NCBI GenBank assembly: GCA_029862935.1
Contig: JAOTWK010000189.1
Location: 1-6,880, forward strand
Reading direction: 5' to 3'
From: Gemmatimonadota bacterium
GTDB lineage: Bacteria > Gemmatimonadota > Gemmatimonadetes > Gemmatimonadales > GWC2-71-9
Length of the DNA stretch: 6,880 nucleotides
Shown here: one piece after another, positions 5,752 to 6,880 of the stretch
Layout of the letters: every line of letters begins with the position of its first letter
Numbering within the stretch: position 1 is the stretch's first letter
The notes under the pieces: model-generated
The model's input: only the letters and a program-made list of their open reading frames with translations
Database searches by the model: none
Told to the model about the DNA's origin: nothing
Made by a program: the position numbers and the translations under genes

Positions 5752-6880
5752 GAAACCAAACCCCGCAGCCACGTATATGCCGATCCGCTCTTCACTCTTC
5801 ACCACGGCGAGACTCACCGTGTTCGCAGACCGAAGGTACGCGAGCCAGATACCTCCCCCCGCAGCCCAGTGCCACGTGTCGGAGGACTCCCCGTCGAGAA
5901 AGACCCGCCCCACATCTCCCAACCCGAAAATGCCGAATTGTGCCGGTAATGCCAAGAAGATGTCTGCCAGCTTCAACCGCAGCTGCGCGTTGCCGTAGGC
6001 AGCCGCGTCACCCGCAAAACGATTCTGCCGCGCCAACCGCACGGTCCCCGCATCTCCAATGAAGGCCGCCTCTTGGAACGGAAAGGGCCCCCACACCTTC
6101 TTGCCGCCGACCCGTAGCGCCAGGGTCGGTTGCAGGGGAATCGGAGCGGAGAGGTACCCCGCCGCATGACCGTGCACTTCCCCGAAGAGACTATCGACAT
6201 CCCACGCCGGTGGGAACATCCGCCCGCCGACCAGGATATGGACGCCACGGGTCGCCGCCGCCGGTACATCGCGGGTGTCGAGCTCTACCCGACCCTGCAC
6301 TCCCACCAACCCAAAACCGCCCTCGCCGTAGAGATCCACGGTCGAGAGGATCCTCTCATCCTGTTCCCGGGTCTTGCGGTACTTCACCGACGGACCGAAC
6401 CCGAACTCACCGTGCGGTCCCAACGGCAACACGAGTGACGGCTCGAACGATACCATCTCCTCGCGCACCCGGTAGAACTCCTTGAGCTCGGTGAGTTCCG
6501 TATCGTTCCCCTGACCATGGTAGTCCAGGATCTCGATACCGGAGAGCTTAAGATCGAATTCGCCACGGACGCGCGAGTTGCGACGGTACACCTCAGCAAA
6601 GAAATCGACGCGACCGGTGAGCGCTGCCGTCGCTACGCCACCACGGACGAACATGCGAGACGCATAAGGAAGCTTGCGGAAGCCGAAGTGGGTGATCGTC
6701 GCACCACCGCCCAGGAATACACCGATTTCCGGGGCGTACCCGGCCCACACCACCGGCCGCGAGGAAGCGCCCCAGTCTCTGGGCGGCAGTTGCTCCGGTC
6801 GACTCTTGGGAGGGAGGTGGAACGGTCGCCGGTCGATCGAGACCGGCCCCAGCCATCGGTCACCGCCCGTGGCATACAGG
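5749..6880 (-). CDS. Omp85-type (BamA/TamA-like) outer-membrane beta-barrel protein, N-terminus outside the window
   Basis: The frame is open to the right edge, so the visible 376 residues are the C-terminal part; the in-frame GTG at 6753 lies inside the gene and is unlikely to be the start. Alternating hydrophobic and polar residues throughout suggest beta strands. Signatures of the Omp85 barrel are LDTRDVPAAATRGVHILVGG (visible residues 200-219), FIGDAGTVRL (273-282) followed by NRFAGDAAAYGNAQLRLKL (286-304), and GLGDVGRVFLDG (319-330). The protein ends in GFGF; a terminal Phe is the usual signal for recognition by the BAM complex. No POTRA domain is seen; instead the barrel is preceded by a proline- and arginine-rich linker (about residues 5-41, with GGDRWLGPVSIDRRPF). 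Some family members carry an enzymatic domain, such as a metallophosphoesterase, before the barrel, but that part is not visible. The product may export or assemble something at the outer membrane; this is inference. Confidence 0.85.
   Translation of the reverse strand, partial: LYATGGDRWLGPVSIDRRPFHLPPKSRPEQLPPRDWGASSRPVVWAGYAPEIGVFLGGGATITHFGFRKLPYASRMFVRGGVATAALTGRVDFFAEVYRRNSRVRGEFDLKLSGIEILDYHGQGNDTELTELKEFYRVREEMVSFEPSLVLPLGPHGEFGFGPSVKYRKTREQDERILSTVDLYGEGGFGLVGVQGRVELDTRDVPAAATRGVHILVGGRMFPPAWDVDSLFGEVHGHAAGYLSAPIPLQPTLALRVGGKKVWGPFPFQEAAFIGDAGTVRLARQNRFAGDAAAYGNAQLRLKLADIFLALPAQFGIFGLGDVGRVFLDGESSDTWHWAAGGGIWLAYLRSANTVSLAVVKSEERIGIYVAAGFGF

Noticed and set aside
6751..6753. GTG as the start of the barrel protein
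   Set aside because: The frame stays open to the window edge, there is no signal peptide after this codon, and the upstream residues look like a genuine linker.

Overview
The window suggests a GC-rich diderm bacterium. It encodes an outer-membrane beta-barrel of the BamA/TamA (Omp85) type ending in phenylalanine, secreted and membrane proteins, and a full-length UPF0182 (COG1615) membrane protein. UPF0182 is best known from actinobacteria and cyanobacteria. Its pairing with an Omp85-type barrel makes Gemmatimonadota or a related diderm phylum my best guess, but this is inferred from gene content and no marker gene is present. I see no mobile element, CRISPR array, tRNA or rRNA, and almost all of the sequence is coding.

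Layout: one gene fragment lies on the plus strand at the left edge (1-558), the C-terminal membrane part of a spermidine-synthase-like membrane protein. Everything else is on the minus strand and reads from right to left as one tightly packed array: an Omp85-type barrel protein whose N-terminus runs off the right edge (6880-5749); a 905-residue UPF0182 protein (5749-3032) whose ATG shares one base with the barrel stop codon; two small cytoplasmic-looking proteins (2978-2634 and 2637-2296) that overlap by 4 bp and align to each other without gaps; a FabH-type ketoacyl-ACP synthase III with an intact Cys-His-Asn triad (2225-1221); and a secreted DUF3047 protein (1207-536). The last gene overlaps the plus-strand gene tail to tail by 23 bp.

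The minus-strand gaps are only -1, 53, -4, 70 and 13 bp, so the six genes look like one operon, or one operon with an internal start. The predicted products cover the outer membrane (barrel), inner membrane with a large extracytoplasmic domain (UPF0182), cytoplasm (small pair and FabH) and periplasm (DUF3047). An envelope-related function is a reasonable guess, but no substrate or pathway can be read from the sequence. The least explained part is the tandem paralogous pair of small proteins, which I cannot assign to any family.
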